A program made the position numbers and the translations under genes. Under the pieces are notes generated by a model. That model saw nothing but the letters and a program-made list of their open reading frames with translations, was not told the DNA's origin and did not search any database. This document shows, piece by piece, positions 60,681 through 64,000 of a stretch of 64,000 nt of DNA. The stretch spans positions 124,001-188,000 of the forward strand of contig NZ_CAOJCN010000012.1 of NCBI RefSeq assembly GCF_948329515.1. Reading direction: 5' to 3'. Each line of letters begins with the position of its first letter. The stretch's first letter is position 1. This stretch comes from Cohnella rhizoplanae. Lineage in GTDB: Bacteria > Bacillota > Bacilli > Paenibacillales > Paenibacillaceae.

Positions 60681-60712
60681 GAGCCCGCTCTTATGAGCGG
60701 GCTCCTTTTTTT
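60681..60712 (+). terminator. Bidirectional terminator between the small gene and the FNR gene
   Basis: GAGCCCGCTC (60681-60690) pairs perfectly with GAGCGGGCTC (60695-60704). Seven T residues follow on the plus strand and a short T run on the minus strand, so it can serve both converging genes. Confidence 0.92.
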
Positions 60713-60724
60713 GACGGTAGGCCG

Positions 60725-61777
60725 TCATGATTTGGCGAACATTTGCTTCTTAAGCTCGGCGTTGCGCTGGACGAACACTTCGTTGTGAGACGAGACCATG
60801 CCGTATGCGGCGGCGTCCGGCGTGATGTACTGCTTCGCTTTATTGACGGCGTTGGCCGCGTCCTGGAAGGCGCCTGCGATCAGATGCAGCTTGCCGTCGT
60901 GCGCCAGAATATCGCCGGCCGCGTACAGTCCCGGCACGGACGTCTCGCTCATCGGCGTGCCGTCGATGCCCCAGTCGGGACGCATGCGGACGGCGATGTC
61001 GCTCTTGTCGAGCATATCGCTGTCGCGCTCGTACCCATGGTTAATGATCACTTCGTCCACCTCGAGCTCGACCATGGAGCCGTCCTCCATGTTTTTCAGC
61101 ATCACGCTGCGGATCGCGTCATGAGCCGGCGTGGCGATCAGCCTGTCGATCGAGGTATTCAGCAGGCAGACGACGGAGCCGCTGTTCAGCTTCGCGATCT
61201 CGGCTTCATGTCCCTTCAGCGTTTCCTTGCGGTACGTGAGATACACCTGCCTGGCGATCGGCTCGAGCTCGTTGGCCCAGTCGATCGCCGTATTGCCGCC
61301 GCCCGAGATGAGGACGGTCTTGTCCTTGAAGCGGGATAGGGACTTCACGGTGTAATGAAGATTGGACACTTCGAACCGGTCCGCGCCTTCGATGTCGAGC
61401 TTGGTCGGCTTCAGGATGCCGCCGCCGACGGCCAGGATCACGGTCTTGGAAAAGTGCCGCGCGCCGGATGCCGCATGCAGGACGAAGACGCCTTCCTCGT
61501 CTTGGGCGATGGACGTGACTTTTTCGCCGAGGACGACTTCCGGGTTGAAGGTGAGACCCTGCTGAATCAGCTGATGGATCAGCTGCTCGCCGGTCACCGG
61601 CGTGAGGCCGCCGACGTCCCAGATCATCTTCTCGGGATAGACGTTGACTTTGCCGCCGAGCATGGGCTGATATTCGATGAGCTTCGTTTTCATTCCCCGC
61701 AAGCCGCTATAGAATGCGGAGTACAGCCCCGCGGGGCCGCCGCCGATGATGGTGACGTCGAATACGTTCGGTTCCAT
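60725..61777 (-). CDS. Ferredoxin/flavodoxin--NADP+ reductase, thioredoxin-reductase type
   Basis: 350 residues, YumC/YcgT family. FAD-binding IIGGGPAGLYSAFYSGLRG is at about 10-28, the NADPH motif ISGGGNTAIDWANEL near 158, and the late FAD block GLYAAGDILAHDGKL near 282. There is no redox CxxC, which separates it from thioredoxin reductase. It supplies electrons to ferredoxin or flavodoxin. AAAGGAG lies 14 bases before the ATG, rather far. A Fur-like box overlaps its promoter, suggesting iron control as for B. subtilis ycgT. Confidence 0.93.
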   Translation of the reverse strand: MEPNVFDVTIIGGGPAGLYSAFYSGLRGMKTKLIEYQPMLGGKVNVYPEKMIWDVGGLTPVTGEQLIHQLIQQGLTFNPEVVLGEKVTSIAQDEEGVFVLHAASGARHFSKTVILAVGGGILKPTKLDIEGADRFEVSNLHYTVKSLSRFKDKTVLISGGGNTAIDWANELEPIARQVYLTYRKETLKGHEAEIAKLNSGSVVCLLNTSIDRLIATPAHDAIRSVMLKNMEDGSMVELEVDEVIINHGYERDSDMLDKSDIAVRMRPDWGIDGTPMSETSVPGLYAAGDILAHDGKLHLIAGAFQDAANAVNKAKQYITPDAAAYGMVSSHNEVFVQRNAELKKQMFAKS

Positions 61778-61851
61778 ATCGCGATCGTTCGCTCCTTTAT
61801 GATTCGCTGTTGAGCCGGGCGGCCGTTTTCCGGCAGGGGCTCTTTTCAGCT

Positions 61852-61889
61852 ATCGTATCATATTTTCATGAGAATGAGAATCGTTATTA
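61852..61889 (-). promoter_or_regulatory. FNR promoter with overlapping Fur box
   Basis: On the minus strand TTCTCA (61875-61880) and TACGAT (61852-61857) are 17 bp apart with an extended -10 TG. A Fur-like box, TGAGAATGAGAATCGTTATTA in plus orientation (61869-61889), covers the -35, where bound Fur would block polymerase. Confidence 0.65.
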
Positions 61890-61925
61890 ATTGAAGGCCC
61901 TAGATCGATGCGATCTCGCCTTTTC

Positions 61926-61955
61926 TTGACATGCCGGCTCGGGCAAGGGTAAAAT
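61926..61955 (+). promoter_or_regulatory. Sigma-A promoter of the hisS-aspS operon
   Basis: A perfect TTGACA (61926-61931) and TAAAAT (61950-61955) are 18 bp apart, reading away from the FNR promoter. Confidence 0.8.
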
Positions 61956-61962
61956 GAAACTC

Positions 61963-62318
61963 AATTGTATCAAGCCATGGATTCCATGACGGGAAGAAGT
62001 ACGCCGGACCCACGTCTCCAGAGAGGATCGCCTTAGGCTGCGAGCGATCCGCCGATGACCGGACGAAAGACCTCCCCGAGAACCTCCCGCGAACGGGCGG
62101 ACATGAGGCGGATCGCGCTCCACGAGAGCCGGCGCCGAGCTGTCGCTTCAGTAGCCGGCAGGCGTCCGCCGGGCGTTAACCGGTTCAAGAGCGAGCGCTA
62201 TCGCCTCTGCGGTCTCCGCAGGACGAGCGTTCGAACGACGGGTGGCACCGCGGGAGCATATGCGAGCTCTCGTCCCGGTCGGCGCAGCGATGCGTCGTCC
62301 GGGCGAGGGCTTTTTTTG
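61963..62318 (+). ncRNA. T-box leader of hisS-aspS
   Basis: The leader has a stem I AGAGAG-type motif near 62021 and the conserved T-box core GGTGGCACCGCGGG at 62241-62254. The terminator stem is 62266-62275 with 62301-62310, followed by seven T residues. CAC triplets are present in the stem I region but I could not decide which is the specifier. Histidine specificity is inferred from the downstream gene. The transcript includes aspS. Confidence 0.9.
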
Positions 62319-62344
62319 ATGAATCTTGAGAGGGTGGTGCAGCA

Positions 62345-63625
62345 ATGGCATTCCAGAAGCCGCCGGGCACGCAGGACTTCCTGCCGGGCGCGTCCGAGCT
62401 GTGGCAATACGTCGAGAACACCGCAAGGGAAGTCAGCCGCAGATATCGGTTCAGAGAGATCCGCACGCCGATGTTCGAAGCGACCGAGCTGTTCAGGCGC
62501 GGCGTCGGCGAGACGACGGACATCGTCGAGAAGGAGATGTATACGTTCGTAGACAAAGGCGAGCGGAGCATGACGCTGCGTCCGGAGGGCACGGCGGGCG
62601 TCGTCCGCGCTTATGTAGAGAACAAGCTGTACGGAGAGCCCGAGCTGTCCAAGCTGTATTACATCGGACCGATGTTCCGCTACGAGCGCGCGCAAGCCGG
62701 CCGTTACCGGCAGTTTCACCAGTTCGGCGTGGAGGCGATCGGCTCGGAAGAACCGTCGCTGGACGCTGAGGTCATCGCGCTGGGCTACACGTTTTACAAG
62801 GAAGTGGGACTGACCGGCGTGACCGTCGACATCAACTCGGTCGGCACGCCCGAGGTGCGCGCGGTCTACCGCGAGACGCTGCTCGGCTTCCTCCGTCCGA
62901 TCAAGGATACGCTGTGCAAGGATTGCCAGTCGCGCATGGAGCGCAATCCGCTGCGCGTGCTCGACTGCAAGGTCGATCAGGACAAGTTCGAAGGCGCGCC
63001 GTCCATTCTCGACAGTCTGGACGAGGCGAGCAGCACGCACTTTGCGCTCGTGCGCCGTTACCTGGACGACATGGGCGTGCCTTACAGGGTCAACCCTAGA
63101 CTCGTTCGCGGACTCGATTATTACACCCACACCGCGTTCGAGTACAAGGCGCAGGGCATCGGCGCGATCGATACGATCGGCGGCGGCGGCCGCTACAACG
63201 GCCTCGTCTCCGAGATCGGCGGCGAGGACCGGCCCGGCGTGGGCTTGGGACTCGGGCTCGAGCGCACGGTCATGCTGCTCGAGAGCCAGAATGCCAAGCC
63301 GGACTTCGGCCCGGCCGTCGACGTGTTCGTGATCGCGCTCGGCGAGCGGGCCGAGCGCGAGGCGCCCGGATTGCTCTATCGGCTGCGCGAGGCCGGCCTG
63401 TCGGTCGACAAGGACTATCAAGGCCGCAAGACGAAGACGCTGTTCAAGGCCGCCGACCGCATCGGCGCGCGCTACGCGGCCGTCATCGGCGATGACGAGC
63501 TGGAGCGGGGCGAGGTCGGGCTGAAGAACCTGAAGACGCAGGAGCAGCGGCAAGTGCCGCTCGCCGGATTGGCCGAAGCGGTACGCGCATGGAACCAACA
63601 AGACGAAGAGGGGTTAACGCAATGA
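62345..63625 (+). CDS. hisS: Histidyl-tRNA synthetase
   Basis: Class II synthetase, 426 residues. Opens with AFQKPPGTQDFLPG. Motif 2 lies in YYIGPMFRYERAQAGRYRQFHQ (about 105-126), the histidine-specific block LVRGLDYYTHTAFEY near 255 and motif 3 GVGLGLGLERTVMLL near 300. The C-terminal anticodon-binding domain begins near 325. AGAGGGTGG precedes the ATG. Its TGA overlaps the aspS start (ATGA). Confidence 0.97.
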   Translation: MAFQKPPGTQDFLPGASELWQYVENTAREVSRRYRFREIRTPMFEATELFRRGVGETTDIVEKEMYTFVDKGERSMTLRPEGTAGVVRAYVENKLYGEPELSKLYYIGPMFRYERAQAGRYRQFHQFGVEAIGSEEPSLDAEVIALGYTFYKEVGLTGVTVDINSVGTPEVRAVYRETLLGFLRPIKDTLCKDCQSRMERNPLRVLDCKVDQDKFEGAPSILDSLDEASSTHFALVRRYLDDMGVPYRVNPRLVRGLDYYTHTAFEYKAQGIGAIDTIGGGGRYNGLVSEIGGEDRPGVGLGLGLERTVMLLESQNAKPDFGPAVDVFVIALGERAEREAPGLLYRLREAGLSVDKDYQGRKTKTLFKAADRIGARYAAVIGDDELERGEVGLKNLKTQEQRQVPLAGLAEAVRAWNQQDEEGLTQ

Positions 63626-64000
63626 CGATGCTTAAAACATTTGATGCAGGCAAGCTGACGAAGGAACACGTTGGACAAACGGTTGTACTGAACGGATGGG
63701 TGCAGGGATGGCGCGACTTCGGCGGCATTCTGTTCATCGACCTCCGCGATCGCAGCGGAATCGTCCAGATCGTGTTCAATCCCGAATTTTCCGGCGATGC
63801 GCTGGAGCTCGGCGGACGCGCGCGCAACGAATACGTGCTGGCGGTGAAGGGCAAGGTCGTCGAGCGCGATCCCGAGACGGTCAACGCGAACCTGGCGACC
63901 GGCGAGATCGAGGTGCAGGTAACCGAAGTCGAGGTTATGAACAGCGCCAAGACGCCTCCTTTCCCGATCGAGGACGGAGTGGAAGTGGATGAATCCCTCC
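63622..64000 (+). CDS. aspS: Aspartyl-tRNA synthetase, 5' part (cut by window end)
   Basis: The first 126 residues are present and the frame stays open to the window edge. The N-terminal OB-fold anticodon-binding domain is recognisable by VVLNGWVQGWRDFGGILFIDLRDRSG-type sequence (coded at about 63685-63762) and VQIVFNPE, then MNSAKTPPFPIED near 105-117. Start ATG at 63622 overlaps the hisS stop and has GAGGGG upstream; ATG 63628 is an alternative. hisS-aspS is the usual Firmicute pair. Confidence 0.95.
   Translation, partial: MTMLKTFDAGKLTKEHVGQTVVLNGWVQGWRDFGGILFIDLRDRSGIVQIVFNPEFSGDALELGGRARNEYVLAVKGKVVERDPETVNANLATGEIEVQVTEVEVMNSAKTPPFPIEDGVEVDESL

Noticed and set aside
60553..60700. 48-codon plus-strand frame starting at an ATG at 60553
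   Set aside because: It has no ribosome site, runs through the terminator hairpin and encodes an implausible sequence.

Overview
The window is a 64 kb chromosomal stretch from a GC-rich, endospore-forming Firmicute of the Paenibacillaceae type (Cohnella or Paenibacillus-like; genus inferred from gene order and base composition, not from any search). Gene order follows the Bacillus subtilis valS-to-hisS/aspS core region closely. It is dense with sporulation genes (spoIIB-like, spoIVFA, spoIVFB, spo0B, safA, bofC, spoIID-like, spoVB). Ribosome binding sites are strong, ATGA/GTGA/TTGA stop-start overlaps are common, and several genes start with TTG.

Layout. 1-5.95 kb: a valine-type T-box leader, then valS, folC, murC. 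6-8.9 kb: a SpoIIB-like SPOR protein, a DUF4321 membrane protein and maf. 9-17 kb: the cell shape and division block radC, mreBCD, minCD, rodA, then the spoIVF intramembrane-protease operon. 17.1-21.8 kb: RNase G, an L21 leader, rplU, prp, rpmA, spo0B, obgE. 21.9-26.6 kb: amino-acid genes (ACT regulator pheB, hom, thrB, pheA, ilvE). 26.8-30.9 kb: an SPFH protein with a ribbon-helix-helix partner, a repeat-rich LysM coat protein (SafA-like) and bofC. 31-38.3 kb: ruvCAB, a DCC-family protein, spoIID-like, queA, tgt, yajC. 38.4-46 kb: a PAP2 phosphatase, yrzE- and yrbG-type membrane proteins, spoVB, comN, secD, secF and a cation transporter. 46-49 kb: recJ and apt. 49.3-57.4 kb: an accessory block of two OmpR-type two-component systems around a MacAB-like efflux pump, sitting between apt and relA, which are neighbours in B. 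subtilis. 57.5-64 kb: relA, dtd, a small unknown gene, a Fur-box-preceded ferredoxin-NADP reductase on the minus strand, and a T-box-controlled hisS-aspS operon, with aspS cut by the window end.

The accessory block is the most interesting part. The promoter regions of the first two-component system and of the pump operon each carry four TTCA-type elements at an exact 11-bp period. In both, the last element starts 15 bp before a candidate -10 box. This suggests one OmpR-family regulator activates both its own operon and the pump. The pump operon in turn encodes a second regulator-kinase pair, which would make a nested circuit. The pump adaptor carries a long Gly/Gln/Ala-rich insertion. Other points worth a second look are a probable ATT start codon in mreC, a membrane-anchored Spo0B, the SafA-like repeat array bracketed by two CxPC motifs, and perfect dyads in front of minC and on the relA promoter.
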